The position numbers and the translations under genes were made by a program. DNA of 64,000 nucleotides from Fimbriimonadaceae bacterium (GTDB lineage Bacteria; Armatimonadota; Fimbriimonadia; Fimbriimonadales; Fimbriimonadaceae). This document shows, piece by piece, positions 15,530 to 25,214 of this stretch. The stretch is taken from positions 434,001 to 498,000 of the forward strand of contig JALHNM010000001.1 of NCBI GenBank assembly GCA_022843485.1, read 5' to 3'. Under the pieces are notes generated by a model. The model was given only the letters and a program-made list of their open reading frames with translations, did not search any database and was not told the origin of the DNA. The stretch's first letter is position 1. The number at the start of each line of letters is the position of its first letter.

Positions 15530-15540
15530 GGAGGGGCGGG
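15511..15540. terminator. Bidirectional terminator containing the LysR stop codon
   Basis: Perfect 11-bp stem CCCGCCCCTCC / GGAGGGGCGGG with an 8-base loop (15522-15529). The TAA of the LysR gene is in the loop. It separates two convergent genes. Confidence 0.75.
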
Positions 15541-15558
15541 TGCTGGGCTCAGCCTGCT

Positions 15559-16497
15559 TCAGCGGGCCCGGCGGCGACGGAGGACGGCGGCGAGGCCGAT
15601 CGCGAGCGCCGTCATCGTGGCCGGTTCCGGCACGGGCGGGTTGCCCGAGAACCGTCGGGTGTCGTTGCCGAAGTGGAGCTCCCGGCTGTTCCCGAACCAA
15701 TTGTTCGCGATCAGGTTGCCCTCGATGAGCTCGTTCTGCGTCACGGTCGCCAGCGGGGCGAGGATCGACCCGTCGAACATCCGCCCGATCGTGAGGGCGG
15801 TCGTGTCCTTGAAGTTCCAAAGGAGCTTGTCCTCGAACTGATAGTTCGTGACCCAAGTCCAGTTGACGCTCGTCCCCAGGACGTCGAAGATGACCGTCCG
15901 GTTCGAACTCCCGTTGACCAGGTTGAGGGCGACGTTCTGGTTGGCATTGATGACGGAGGCGTCGATCCGCAGGACCTGGCGACCGTCGGGGTCGGCGGAG
16001 ATCGTGTTCAGGTCGATCGTGAGCACGTTCGGCCAGGCGGGCCCTCCTCCCGTGACGTTCGTGCCCGAGAGGTTCCGGATCGCGTTCGACTGGCCGAGCG
16101 AGTACGCCTGCTGCTGGCCGAAGACGCTGGTATCGACCGCCGCTCCCGTGAAGAGGCTGCCGCCGTTGAACCCGAGGGTGCCGGTGACCGAGCCCTTCAC
16201 GAAGGCGTTCCCTCGGTCGACCCGGGCAGCGCCTCCGACGGCCGTCAGGTTCCGGCCCACCAACAGGCCGATGTTGGCCATCCCGTTGAGCGTGAAGCCG
16301 AGGTTGCGCGAGTTGACCTGGTAGTCCTGGAGACGGAGGTCGCGCCCGACGGCGATCGAGCCGAACGAGTCCGACTGGGTGAGCTGAGCGTCGTTGAAAA
16401 TGAACGCGTTGAAGAGGTTCGCCGGGCCGAGGTCGGCGGCCGAGGCGGCTCCGACGGCTGCCACTGCGAAAACGGTAAGGAGCGCGCGGTAGGTCAC
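15559..16497 (-). CDS. PEP-CTERM surface protein with choice-of-anchor A domain
   Basis: 312 residues starting at GTG 16497. Signal peptide (LLTVFAVAAVGAASA). The body has the choice-of-anchor A (TIGR04215) layout: LFNAFIFNDA, then SFGSIAVGRDLRLQDY, GLLVGRNLTAVGG, a long beta-helix-like part, and LATVTQNELIEGNLIANNW near the end. C-terminal PEP-CTERM signal: PPVPEPATM, hydrophobic stretch, RRRRAR. It would be exported and sorted to the surface by an exosortase. It is a different anchor family from the protein at 112-849. Confidence 0.9.
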   Translation of the reverse strand: MTYRALLTVFAVAAVGAASAADLGPANLFNAFIFNDAQLTQSDSFGSIAVGRDLRLQDYQVNSRNLGFTLNGMANIGLLVGRNLTAVGGAARVDRGNAFVKGSVTGTLGFNGGSLFTGAAVDTSVFGQQQAYSLGQSNAIRNLSGTNVTGGGPAWPNVLTIDLNTISADPDGRQVLRIDASVINANQNVALNLVNGSSNRTVIFDVLGTSVNWTWVTNYQFEDKLLWNFKDTTALTIGRMFDGSILAPLATVTQNELIEGNLIANNWFGNSRELHFGNDTRRFSGNPPVPEPATMTALAIGLAAVLRRRRAR

Positions 16498-16622
16498 ACC
16501 CCGAATTCGTCCTGGAGCGTACGATTCGTGACAGTCGTGCGGCGAAACCTGAAAAGAGTCCTAGTCCGTGCCAGGAGAGGGGACCCGGCGGCGGGTCGTA
16601 GCGGCTTGGGGGCCCAAGACGG

Positions 16623-16628
16623 TATTCT
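16623..16628 (+). promoter_or_regulatory. -10 element TATTCT of the uvrA C-half
   Basis: TATTCT, 9 bases, then ATG 16638. The interval contains CGTCTAC and is followed by ATGTCG, as upstream of the N-half. Confidence 0.5.
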
Positions 16629-16637
16629 CCCGTCTAC

Positions 16638-17650
<1,013 letters not shown>

Positions 17651-17654
<4 letters not shown>

Positions 17655-18046
17655 GCTTGGGCCTCCGATCGGAAGAAGGCGATGCCCGCCGCGATCCCCG
17701 CGAGCATGAGGGCGAGGGGCACGCCGAAGAGCGCGGCTTGGCCGCTGACCAGCGTTCGCTGGAGACGATCCTCGGTCGCGCCGACATGGACTGCGAGGCC
17801 GATCGCGGGGAGGAGGGCCAGCCCGTACGCCAACCCGACGACGCCCGCCGCGCGCCAGGGACGCACGGTGAGGCCCACCCAGGCCGCCACCAGGAACGGC
17901 ACCGTCCAGACGAGGAAGAGTCCTTGGCTGAACTGAGCCGCCCCGAAGGCACTGGCCGCCGAGACGGCCGAGAGGACGATCGCGACGGCGTGCGCCCGAT
18001 CCGTCCCCGGGGCCCAGAGTCGAGACCCGCTAGTAACTGTCGCCAT
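17651..18046 (-). CDS. Small integral membrane protein
   Basis: 131 residues from ATG 18046, with four hydrophobic helices ([74 protein letters not shown]). No recognised family. A perfect TATAAT (18054-18059 on the minus strand) ends 7 bases before the ATG, a clear leaderless start. The frame is open upstream, but that part is antisense to the next gene and not needed. Confidence 0.75.
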
Positions 18047-18053
18047 GGCCTCG

Positions 18054-18059
18054 ATTATA
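18054..18059 (-). promoter_or_regulatory. -10 element TATAAT, leaderless
   Basis: Consensus TATAAT read on the minus strand, 7 bases before ATG 18046. It is divergent from the YdeI-like gene, whose own -10 (TAGAAT, 18144-18149) lies 14 bases before its ATG. Confidence 0.65.
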
Positions 18060-18163
18060 CGACGAATCCTTTGAAACTGAGGCCTTGTCGCCGAAAGGTT
18101 TCGCGATTCCCCCGGCTGCGCCCCACCGCCGGGCGTGGGCCTGTAGAATCGTATCGTCCTACC

Positions 18164-18715
18164 ATGCCCAAAGAGTTCACGCCCATCCAGTTCCAGGCCA
18201 CGCTCCGCGCACCCGGCGGGAAAGACAAGGGAGCCGGCTGGACCTTCCTCCGGCTTCCGGAAGAGGCCAGCAGCCGGTTGTGGTCGCGGGGGATGGTCGC
18301 GGTCGAGGGCACGTTCCAAGGCGTACCGTTCGCGGCCGTCCTGGAACCCGATGGCGAGGGGGGCCATTGGCTCCGCTTAGATGCTGAGCTGAGCCGTGGG
18401 GCCAAGGTGGGCGACACGGTCACCCTGGTCGTTGCCCCTGCCACGGTCGAGCCAGAGCCCGATGTCCCAGAAGGTCTGCGCACGGAGCTGGATCGGGCCA
18501 CCGACCTGGCGCGAGAGACGTGGTCGGCCATCACTCCCGCCGCTCGCCGGGACTGGGTGTCCTGGATCGTCAGCGCCAAGAAACCGGAGACCCGCGCCAA
18601 ACGCACGGCCGTTGCGGTCGATAAGCTTTCGAAGGGTGACCGGCGGCCCTGCTGCTTCGACCGCTCGGGGATGTACGGCAAGGGCCTGAGCTGTCCGGTC
18701 GCGGACGAGGGTTGA
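18164..18715 (+). CDS. DUF1905 / YdeI-OmpD-associated family protein
   Basis: 183 residues. The N-terminal half (FQATLRAPGGKDKGAGWTFL ... VEGTFQGVPFAAVLEP) is DUF1905. The C-terminal half (VPEGLRTELDRATDLARETW ... ITPAARRDWVSWIVSAKKPETR) is the YdeI/OmpD-associated domain. The same two-domain build is common in environmental bacteria; biochemical function is not known. TAGAAT lies 14 bases before the ATG. It ends 32 bases before tag on the same strand. Confidence 0.8.
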   Translation: MPKEFTPIQFQATLRAPGGKDKGAGWTFLRLPEEASSRLWSRGMVAVEGTFQGVPFAAVLEPDGEGGHWLRLDAELSRGAKVGDTVTLVVAPATVEPEPDVPEGLRTELDRATDLARETWSAITPAARRDWVSWIVSAKKPETRAKRTAVAVDKLSKGDRRPCCFDRSGMYGKGLSCPVADEG

Positions 18716-18747
18716 GCGTTCCGCCAGCCAGGTAGAGTCGCCTTGAG

Positions 18748-19323
18748 ATGACTCGTTGCGACTGGTGCCTGGGCAGCGAGGTGTACATCGCCTACCACGA
18801 CACCGAGTGGGGCGTGCCGGTGTTCGACGACCGCACGCTGTTCGAGTTCCTCATCCTTGAGGGGGCGCAGGCTGGCCTAAGCTGGGCGACGATCCTCAAC
18901 CGCCGCGAGGGGTACCGGGAGGCGTACCGAGGCTTCGACCCTGAGGCCGTGGCCCGCTTCACCGAGGCCGACCAGGCCCGGCTGCTGGCCGATTCGGGGA
19001 TCGTGCGGAACCGGGCCAAGGTCGCCTCGAGCATCGGCAACGCCCAGGCGTTCCTGCGGGTGGTCGAGGAGTTCGGGTCGTTCAGCGACTACCAGTGGCG
19101 GTTCGTCGATGGGAGGCCGATTCAGAACGAGTGGGCGACCCTCGCTGACGTCCCCGCCGTCACCCCGGTCGCGGAGGGGTTCAGCAAGGACCTCAAGCGA
19201 CGGGGCTTCTCCTTCGTCGGCCCCACCATCGTGTACGCCCACATGCAAGCGGTCGGCATGGTGAACGACCACCTCGTGTCCTGTCCGCGCCACTCCGCCT
19301 GCCGCGAGCTCGCCGGCGTTTAG
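18748..19323 (+). CDS. tag: DNA-3-methyladenine glycosylase I
   Basis: 191 residues. Removes 3-methyladenine from alkylated DNA, the first step of base excision repair. The zinc-site residues are present: Cys4 in CDWC, His in YHDTEWG, and the C-terminal His/Cys in VNDHLVSCPRH. The conserved core FEFLILEGAQAGLSW and KRRGFSFVGPTIVYAHMQA match the family. TAGAGT lies 9 bases before the ATG. Its stop overlaps the convergent membrane gene by four bases. It is one of two DNA-repair functions in the window, with uvrA. Confidence 0.94.
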   Translation: MTRCDWCLGSEVYIAYHDTEWGVPVFDDRTLFEFLILEGAQAGLSWATILNRREGYREAYRGFDPEAVARFTEADQARLLADSGIVRNRAKVASSIGNAQAFLRVVEEFGSFSDYQWRFVDGRPIQNEWATLADVPAVTPVAEGFSKDLKRRGFSFVGPTIVYAHMQAVGMVNDHLVSCPRHSACRELAGV

Positions 19324-20036
19324 CTCGCCTGCTCGTCCTGCCACTCGTCTTCGGCCCGGTTGATCTCTCGGAGCTCGGCGAGGGTCTGTCGCAGGGGGTC
19401 GATGTCGGGGTTCGTGCCGACCTCGGACTCCCGCCGCTGGGTCAGGCGCTTCACCTCGTGGAGGAGCGCCCGGATCTCGTCGAGGGTTCGATCCAGGGTG
19501 GCGGGGGCCGAACCGAAGCGGGCCTCCTCGGCCAGGCGCAGAACCCCGGAGTCGAGGGCCGCCCGGATCTGCTCCCGCCGCTTGGCCAGCGAGGCAGACG
19601 GCGGGGCCGGGCTCCACACGGGGCTGTCCAGGAGGGTCGAACACTCAAGGGCCAGAGCCGCCGCCTCGTTGAGCTTGGCGGCACCGACCTCACCGTAGCT
19701 CGCCCGTACCCGGCCGAACGACCGCGCCGTCCAGATCTCGCGCACGGCCTCGGTCGCTTTGGACTTGGCTCGGCGACGGGGCGAGGCGGCTCGCAACGGG
19801 ATCATCACCGCCCACCCCCCGGCCACGACCGAGATCACCAGCCATATGAAGATCGCGAACTCGACCTGCCGAGCGACGCCCGCGAGGATGCCGGTGAGCG
19901 CGCCGCCGATGCCGCCGAGAGTACCGACCACCATCCCGTAGACCGCCCACGGGTTCCATGCCACCAGGTTCAGACGCTGGGTCGCGAGCCAGCCGTCCAG
20001 GGCTCCGAGTCCGGGCTCCGAAGAATCGAACGACAT
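19320..20036 (-). CDS. Membrane protein with C-terminal helical region, unknown
   Basis: 238 residues. Two strongly hydrophobic segments (about 30-52 with GGIGGALTGILAG, and 58-82 FAIFIWLVISVVAGGWAVMI), then a basic stretch (RRRAKSK) and a long charged helical C-terminus with coiled-coil character. No recognised family. The start ATG 20036 has GGGAGG about 6 bases upstream. It is divergent from serC. Confidence 0.65.
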   Translation of the reverse strand: MSFDSSEPGLGALDGWLATQRLNLVAWNPWAVYGMVVGTLGGIGGALTGILAGVARQVEFAIFIWLVISVVAGGWAVMIPLRAASPRRRAKSKATEAVREIWTARSFGRVRASYGEVGAAKLNEAAALALECSTLLDSPVWSPAPPSASLAKRREQIRAALDSGVLRLAEEARFGSAPATLDRTLDEIRALLHEVKRLTQRRESEVGTNPDIDPLRQTLAELREINRAEDEWQDEQAS

Positions 20037-20107
20037 TTGCGCCCTCCCGTTTTACTCGACCGCCTTCTCCAGGGTTTCACCCCCGGCCCGAGTGGTACGC
20101 TCCGGGC

Positions 20108-21223
20108 ATGAGCCAGGTGCAAGACAAGGCCGCCCAGGCCTATGGCCGCAGCTTCAACTTCTCCGCCGGCCCCGGCGTGATCCCGGTACCCGTGCTTGAA
20201 CAGGCCCGCGACGAGATGCTCAACTGGCAGGGTTCAGGGATGAGCGTCATGGAGATGAGCCACCGGGGCAAGGCGTTCCTCAAGATCGCCGAGCAGACCG
20301 AAGACGCGGTCAGGACGCTCATGGGCGTCCCCGCGAACTACAAAGTGCTCTTCCTCCAAGGCGGGGCGAGCTTGCAGTTCACGATGCTCGCGAAGAACCT
20401 TCTCGGGGCCGGACAGACCGCGGACTACGTCGTGACCGGGGCCTGGGGCCAGAAGGCGGTCGAGGCCGGCAAGCTGGAGGGCGGGGTCAACGTGGCGTGG
20501 GACGGGAAGTCGGGGAAGTTCAGCGAGACGCCGGACCTGGCTGGACTCACCTATAGCCCCGACCCGGCCTACGTCCACATCACGCTGAACGAGACCATCC
20601 AGGGGGTCGATTACCTCGCCGATCCGGGCATCGGGCCCGACGTGGTCTGCGACATGTCGAGCTGCATCGCCTCGCGGCCGTTCGACGTGTCGAAGTACGC
20701 CATGGTCTACGCCGGGGCTCAGAAGAACCTCGGCCCGAGCGGGGTCTGCCTCGTGCTGCTGCGCGAGGATCTGCTGGAGCGGGTCCCGGCCGGGTTGCCG
20801 CCGATGCTCGACTACAAGGTTCAAAGCGAGAACGGCTGGATGTACAACACCCCGCCCTGCTGGAGCGTCTACGTGCTCGGCCTCGTGTGCCGCCACTGGA
20901 TCGATTTCGGCGGCCTCGAGGCGGTCGGGCGGATGAACGAGGAGAAGGCGAAGGTCGTCTACGACGCGATCGAGGGGTCGGGCGACTTCTACAAGCCGCA
21001 CGCCGCCCCCCACTGCCGCAGCCGGATGAACATCCCGTTCACCCTTCCGAGCGACGAGTTGACGGACGCCTTCGTGAAGGCCGCGCTCGCCGAGGGGATG
21101 AGTGAGTTGAAGGGGCACCGGAGCGTCGGTGGCTGCCGGGCGAGCGTCTACAACGCGTTCCCGATCGCGGGGTGCCATGCCTTGGCAGAGTTCATGAAGG
21201 CGTTCGCCGCTTCGAACGGCTAG
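20108..21223 (+). CDS. serC: Phosphoserine aminotransferase
   Basis: 371 residues from ATG 20108. PLP-dependent class V aminotransferase converting 3-phosphohydroxypyruvate to phosphoserine (serine and pyridoxal-phosphate synthesis). The N-terminus FNFSAGPGVIPVPVLEQAR, LQGGASLQFTMLAKNLL (cofactor phosphate loop), VCDMSSCIASRPFDVS and the PLP-binding Lys in YAGAQKNLGPSGVCLVL are all diagnostic. C-terminal VGGCRASVYNAFP is the substrate-binding end. TACGCT (20096-20101) lies 6 bases before the ATG. The frame is open 50 codons further upstream, but the promoter and homology support 20108. Confidence 0.95.
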   Translation: MSQVQDKAAQAYGRSFNFSAGPGVIPVPVLEQARDEMLNWQGSGMSVMEMSHRGKAFLKIAEQTEDAVRTLMGVPANYKVLFLQGGASLQFTMLAKNLLGAGQTADYVVTGAWGQKAVEAGKLEGGVNVAWDGKSGKFSETPDLAGLTYSPDPAYVHITLNETIQGVDYLADPGIGPDVVCDMSSCIASRPFDVSKYAMVYAGAQKNLGPSGVCLVLLREDLLERVPAGLPPMLDYKVQSENGWMYNTPPCWSVYVLGLVCRHWIDFGGLEAVGRMNEEKAKVVYDAIEGSGDFYKPHAAPHCRSRMNIPFTLPSDELTDAFVKAALAEGMSELKGHRSVGGCRASVYNAFPIAGCHALAEFMKAFAASNG

Positions 21224-21230
21224 GAGTCCC

Positions 21231-21280
21231 CCCTCCCCACCGTCTACCGGTATGGGCGGTCCGGCCAACAGCGGGGAGGG
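21231..21280. terminator. Weak inverted repeat after serC
   Basis: CCCTCCCC / GGGGAGGG, 8-bp arms with 34 bases between, at the end of two convergent genes and followed by TTTATG. It may act as a terminator in both directions. Confidence 0.35.
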
Positions 21281-21289
21281 AGGTTTATG

Positions 21290-21982
21290 CTACCAAGGCA
21301 TGGCGTCGAACGTCTCGCCCTCGCGGCGGAGGCGGACGCCGGTAGAGGTGACCCCGACGACACGCAGACCGGGCTCGAGGAACGCGCCCTGCCGGACGTA
21401 GCGCGTGCGCTCCTCTCGGGTGAAGACGGCGGTGAGGCCCTCTTTGGTGTTCACCGTGCCCTTGAGCCTCCACCCCATCAGCGGGCCGTCGAACCGGGCG
21501 GCCGGGCGCTCGGCAGCGGGCTCGCCGGGTCGGATCGGTGCCTCGCCGGAGGGGGGTGAAGCCCCGGTCGAGGGGAGCTGGCTCATCGGGGGCATCTCCG
21601 GTTGGGCGACGGCGGCCGTCCCGGTCAGTTCGGTGACCCGGGCTTCGTCGAACGTGTAGACCACGGTGTTCTCCTTCTCGAAGTGGCGTCGGGAGAAGAA
21701 GCGGCCGGAGAGGGTCACGGTCATGCCGGCCTTGACTTCGGCCCCTTTTGCGTCGGTGACTCGGAAGAGGTAATGCTGCCGGACCCCGCCTCGGGGCGGG
21801 AGTTCGAGGAGGACGCCGAAGGCGGCCCCGATCTGCTGCGACCAGAGGGCTTGGCCGGTCATCGTGTGCGGCTTCCCGGGCTCGGTGAAGGCCGGGTCGA
21901 AGATGCCCGCTCCCTGGGCGGAGGCGACCCCGGCCAGGCCGAGGCCCATCGACAGGGTGAGGACCGATCGGATCGGGCGCAT
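21290..21982 (-). CDS. Exported protein of unknown function
   Basis: 230 residues from ATG 21982 (MRPIRSVLTLSMGLGLAGVASA is a clear signal peptide, cleaved near ASA-Q). The body is beta-rich with a Pro-rich linker around residue 130-150 (TGASPPSGEAPIRPG). The two flanking parts look similar in style (VKAGMTVTLSGRFFSRR and RLKGTVNTKEGLTAVF), perhaps two small beta domains. No family recognised. The frame is open further upstream but without a better start. The 151 bases up to the APH-like gene contain a 7-bp hairpin CCGGCCT / AGGCCGG at 22079-22096 that could end that gene's transcript. Confidence 0.65.
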   Translation of the reverse strand: MRPIRSVLTLSMGLGLAGVASAQGAGIFDPAFTEPGKPHTMTGQALWSQQIGAAFGVLLELPPRGGVRQHYLFRVTDAKGAEVKAGMTVTLSGRFFSRRHFEKENTVVYTFDEARVTELTGTAAVAQPEMPPMSQLPSTGASPPSGEAPIRPGEPAAERPAARFDGPLMGWRLKGTVNTKEGLTAVFTREERTRYVRQGAFLEPGLRVVGVTSTGVRLRREGETFDAMPW

Positions 21983-22133
21983 ACGGGGTCTCTTCCCGAT
22001 CCGGGCCGGGACTTCGCCCGCACCCTTACGAGCCTTGCCCCTCTCGAAGCGTGGGCTTTCCTGCCCGCACCCCGGTCCCCGGCCTTTCCAGGCCGGACCC
22101 GCCACCGACAGAGTCGCAGCCCAGCACGTCACA

Positions 22134-23039
22134 TTAGTCCAGCCGCCACTCCGGATCGGCCAGGGCCCGGAAGGCCAGGGCAACGGGTCGCTCCCGGGCG
22201 AGGCCCTCTTCACCGTCCCACAGCGCCGAAAGCACCGTTCCCGCGAAGGCCCAGCCCCAGACCCGGAGTGGAGGCAACCGGAGCACTGCCGCCACCCGGT
22301 CGATCCGCTCCGACGCGAGGTCCGGAGTGGCTCCAGAGGCATCGGGCCAAGCCTGGCGCAGGGCAGCGGCCGGTTCGAACGCGGGGTCCCCCCAGACGCC
22401 CTTCGGGTCGATGGCCAGCCAGTCGTCGCCGGCCCGAAGGACGTTCTCTTGGTGCAGGTCTCCGTGCAGGAGCCTCCCAGGCGGGGCGGTGCGGAGGAGC
22501 CGACGCGCCACGCTCGCCGCCCCATCGACGAGCGACCAGCAGTCTTCGGGTACCAACCGGACGTCCGCCTCGAGGAGGTCGTTGCACCAGTCCTCGAGCG
22601 GGATCGAGGGGACGACGGCGTCGCAGCGCAGGCGCCGGGCGACGTCGAGCCAAACCGCCCACGTCCCGGCTTCGCCGAGCCCAGCGTCCATGAGGAGCGT
22701 CCCTGGCCGGGCGAGCGGCATGAGGAGGGTGCCGCTCATGGGGTCGTGGCGCCAGACCTCGATCCCCCCGCGCCCCGAGAACGCCACCGCCGCCTGGGCC
22801 CCGGTGTCGCGCTCTTCGCCCATGACCGGAACCTTGAGTGCCCCCTCGCGCCCGTCGTCGAGCCGGACGCGGGACACGAGCGAGCAATAGCCCTCGGCCA
22901 GGGGCCCAAGGAACGTCAGGCCCCACTCCGCCGTTAGGCGGCCCAGGGCCGCTTGGCCAGCGGCGAGGGCCGCCTCGGCCTCTTCGCCGAGTTCCGAGAG
23001 GAGCCGGTGGCGGAAGGCGGGCGATGGCTCTAGGGTCAC
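22134..23039 (-). CDS. APH(6)/Hur-type phosphotransferase
   Basis: 301 residues from GTG 23039. The kinase core is clear: RLLHGDLHQENVL (catalytic Asp and Asn of the HGDxxxxN loop) and LAIDPKGVWGDPAFE (metal-binding Asp). The overall match is to the aminoglycoside/hydroxyurea resistance kinase family (StrB-like). Members in environmental genomes are often chromosomal and their substrates unknown, so resistance should not be assumed. No promoter hexamer is obvious. It sits on the same strand as lpd, 48 bases downstream of that gene. Confidence 0.82.
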   Translation of the reverse strand: MTLEPSPAFRHRLLSELGEEAEAALAAGQAALGRLTAEWGLTFLGPLAEGYCSLVSRVRLDDGREGALKVPVMGEERDTGAQAAVAFSGRGGIEVWRHDPMSGTLLMPLARPGTLLMDAGLGEAGTWAVWLDVARRLRCDAVVPSIPLEDWCNDLLEADVRLVPEDCWSLVDGAASVARRLLRTAPPGRLLHGDLHQENVLRAGDDWLAIDPKGVWGDPAFEPAAALRQAWPDASGATPDLASERIDRVAAVLRLPPLRVWGWAFAGTVLSALWDGEEGLARERPVALAFRALADPEWRLD

Positions 23040-23087
23040 GTGTTCGGGCGAGGGGTGGGCGGCCGGGTCACGGACCCGGGGTCCGGG

Positions 23088-24650
23088 TTAGGCTTTGTGG
23101 ATCGCCATCCCGTGCGTGTCCTCCCAGGCCTCGAGGAACGCTTCGGTCATTGTGGGGTGGGCGTGGATCGTATCGGCGAGCACGTCGATGGTCGCCTCGA
23201 GCTTGATCGCCACGACGGCCTGGGCGATGAGGTCGGTCGCGTGGGCCCCGATCACGTGCACGCCGAGGACCTCGCCGTACTTCTTCTCGGCGACGACCTT
23301 CACCCAGCCCTCCTGCTCGCCAGCGGCCATCGCCTTGCCGAGCGGGCGGAACATGAACTTGCCGATCATGACGTCGTGGCCCTGTTCCTTGGCCTGCCCT
23401 TCGGTGAGGCCCACGCTCGCGACCTCGGGGACGGTGTAGATGCAGTTCGGGACGGCGCGGTAGTCGGCCTGCCGTCGGTTGCCGTGGACGACGTTCTCAG
23501 CGGCGACGGTGCCTTCGTACGAGGCCACGTGCGCGAGCTGGATCCGCCCGGTGACGTCGCCGATCGCGTAGACGTTGGGCACGGAGGTCTGCATGAAGTC
23601 GTTGACCTCGACCCCGCTGCGGTGGAGCTTCACGCCGATGCCTTCGAGGTTCATCGTGTCCGTGAACGCCCGCCGGCCGACGGCCACGAGCACCACGTCC
23701 ACCTCGATGTCCTTGGACTCGCCCCCGGTCTTCACCGTGACGGTCCAGCCGCCCTTGCCCTTGCTCAGCTTCTCGACGGCGCTGCCGGTCATGAGCTTGA
23801 CGCCCTGGCGAGTGAGCTGCTTCCCGAGCTCGGTGCCGAGGTCCTCGTCCATCATCGGGATCACGCGGGGCATCATCTCGACGACGGTGGTCTCAGCCCC
23901 CAGGCCGTTGAAGACGAACCCGAACTCGACGCCGATCACGCCGCCGCCGATGATGAGGATGCGCTTCGGCAGGAACGGCGCGGTCACGGCGTCGTCGCTC
24001 GTCCAGATGCCGTCTTCGCGCCCGCCCTGGAGCCCGGGGATCGGGGGCACGATGATCGTCGAACCCATCGCGAGGAGGGTGTTCTTGGCCGTGAGCCGCT
24101 TGGTCTCGCCGTCTTTGGTGACCTCGATCGTGTTCCGGTCGACGAACTTGGCGAACCCTTCGACGTGGCCAATCTTGTTCTTCTTGAAGAGCGTGCCGAC
24201 GCCGCCGCGGAGGGTCTTCACGATCTTGTCCCGGCGGTCGGACATCTTTTGGAAGTCAATCCCGATCTCGCCCGACAGCGTGACGCCGAAGTCGCCCGCG
24301 TGCTTGACGTGGTTGAGCGTGTCGACGCTGGCGATCATCGCCTTGCTCGGAATGCACCCCCAGTTCAGGCAACAGCCTCCGAGGTACTCCTTTTCGACCA
24401 CGGTGACCTTGGCCCCGAGTTGGGCGGCGCGGATGGCGGCGACGTACCCGCCGGGTCCGGCACCGATGACGACGAGATCGTTCTCGAACTGTTCCTGAGC
24501 CATAGCGAGGGGGTCTTCCTGGATGTCCGGGAGACCGATGATCTCCCGGATGATGCGCTCGAGCCCGGGGAGTGCCACGACGGGGCCCGCGCTCACGGTG
24601 GAGCCGGCGGACGGATGCGTCGCGTGCACGGGCCGGTCGGTCTCGGGCAC
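23088..24650 (-). CDS. lpdA: Dihydrolipoyl dehydrogenase
   Basis: 520 residues from GTG 24650, or 471 from ATG 24503. FAD/NAD disulfide oxidoreductase, the E3 part of 2-oxoacid dehydrogenase complexes. FAD site LVVIGAGPGGYVAAIRAAQ, redox disulfide GGCCLNWGCIPSK, NAD site ILIIGGGVIGVEFG, second FAD motif VYAIGDVTG, and the dimer-interface His in HAHPTMTEAFLEA. The family normally begins near the ATG. However, a TACACT promoter (24658-24663) lies 7 bases before the GTG, so the primary transcript probably gives a protein with 49 extra N-terminal residues. The ATG has AGGAAG about 11 bases upstream. No E1/E2 genes are nearby. Confidence 0.94.
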   Translation of the reverse strand: MPETDRPVHATHPSAGSTVSAGPVVALPGLERIIREIIGLPDIQEDPLAMAQEQFENDLVVIGAGPGGYVAAIRAAQLGAKVTVVEKEYLGGCCLNWGCIPSKAMIASVDTLNHVKHAGDFGVTLSGEIGIDFQKMSDRRDKIVKTLRGGVGTLFKKNKIGHVEGFAKFVDRNTIEVTKDGETKRLTAKNTLLAMGSTIIVPPIPGLQGGREDGIWTSDDAVTAPFLPKRILIIGGGVIGVEFGFVFNGLGAETTVVEMMPRVIPMMDEDLGTELGKQLTRQGVKLMTGSAVEKLSKGKGGWTVTVKTGGESKDIEVDVVLVAVGRRAFTDTMNLEGIGVKLHRSGVEVNDFMQTSVPNVYAIGDVTGRIQLAHVASYEGTVAAENVVHGNRRQADYRAVPNCIYTVPEVASVGLTEGQAKEQGHDVMIGKFMFRPLGKAMAAGEQEGWVKVVAEKKYGEVLGVHVIGAHATDLIAQAVVAIKLEATIDVLADTIHAHPTMTEAFLEAWEDTHGMAIHKA

Positions 24651-24657
24651 GCCAGGG

Positions 24658-24723
24658 AGTGTACCGGCCTGGACCGTTCTCGGTCGGGCGAGCCCGGGCG
24701 GGGGTGCGTCGAAGGGCTACACT
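24658..24723. promoter_or_regulatory. Back-to-back leaderless promoters of lpdA and the lipoprotein gene
   Basis: TACACT on the minus strand (24658-24663) lies 7 bases before the lpdA GTG, and TACACT on the plus strand (24718-24723) lies 7 bases before ATG 24731. The two divergent hexamers are identical and symmetrically spaced. Confidence 0.6.
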
Positions 24724-24730
24724 CTGGCCT

Positions 24731-25210
24731 ATGCGCGCCGTCCGCCCCCTCCTCGCCGTCGCCTTCGTCGCCGCCCTTGCCGGTTGCCAGATGGGACCGG
24801 ACGTCGCCGGGACCTGGGACATGTCGAGCCCGGCGATGGCTGGCCAGAACGCCAAAGCCACCGTCACCCTCACGAAGCCTGAGAAGGCCGTCACCGAGGT
24901 CGTGATCTCGGGCAGCGCGAGTTCGGCCGCGATGGGGATGCCGGAGTCGGCGAAGCTGACCGTCAAGATCGACGGGACCTACTCGTTCAAGGACGGGAAG
25001 CTCACTCTGACGCCTGGCTCGGCGACGGTGACCGAGACTGGGCTCACCGGCGTCGCGAAGAACAGTTTCCAGCAGATGAAGCCGATGATCGAGGGTCAGG
25101 CGAAGCAGCAGGCTGGCAACGTCACTGAGTCCGAGGTCAAGTGGGACGGCAACGACAAGTTCACGGCGACGGTCGGCGGCGAATCGGTCACCTTCACCCG
25201 CGTGAAGTGA
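24731..25210 (+). CDS. Putative lipoprotein of unknown function
   Basis: 159 residues. Signal peptide with a lipobox LAGC (Cys at about residue 19), so probably a membrane-anchored lipoprotein. The mature part has the pattern VAGTWDMSSP ... KATVTLTKPEKA ... GTYSFKDGKLTLTPGSATV, a beta-barrel or lipocalin-like style seen in small secreted Fimbriimonas-type proteins. No function assigned. The promoter TACACT is 7 bases upstream. It ends 5 bases before the convergent efflux operon. Confidence 0.75.
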   Translation: MRAVRPLLAVAFVAALAGCQMGPDVAGTWDMSSPAMAGQNAKATVTLTKPEKAVTEVVISGSASSAAMGMPESAKLTVKIDGTYSFKDGKLTLTPGSATVTETGLTGVAKNSFQQMKPMIEGQAKQQAGNVTESEVKWDGNDKFTATVGGESVTFTRVK

Positions 25211-25214
25211 CCCG

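Noticed and set aside
22134-23039. Acquired antibiotic resistance gene
   Set aside because: Base composition and codon use match the neighbours and no mobile element is nearby. The family match alone does not show resistance.
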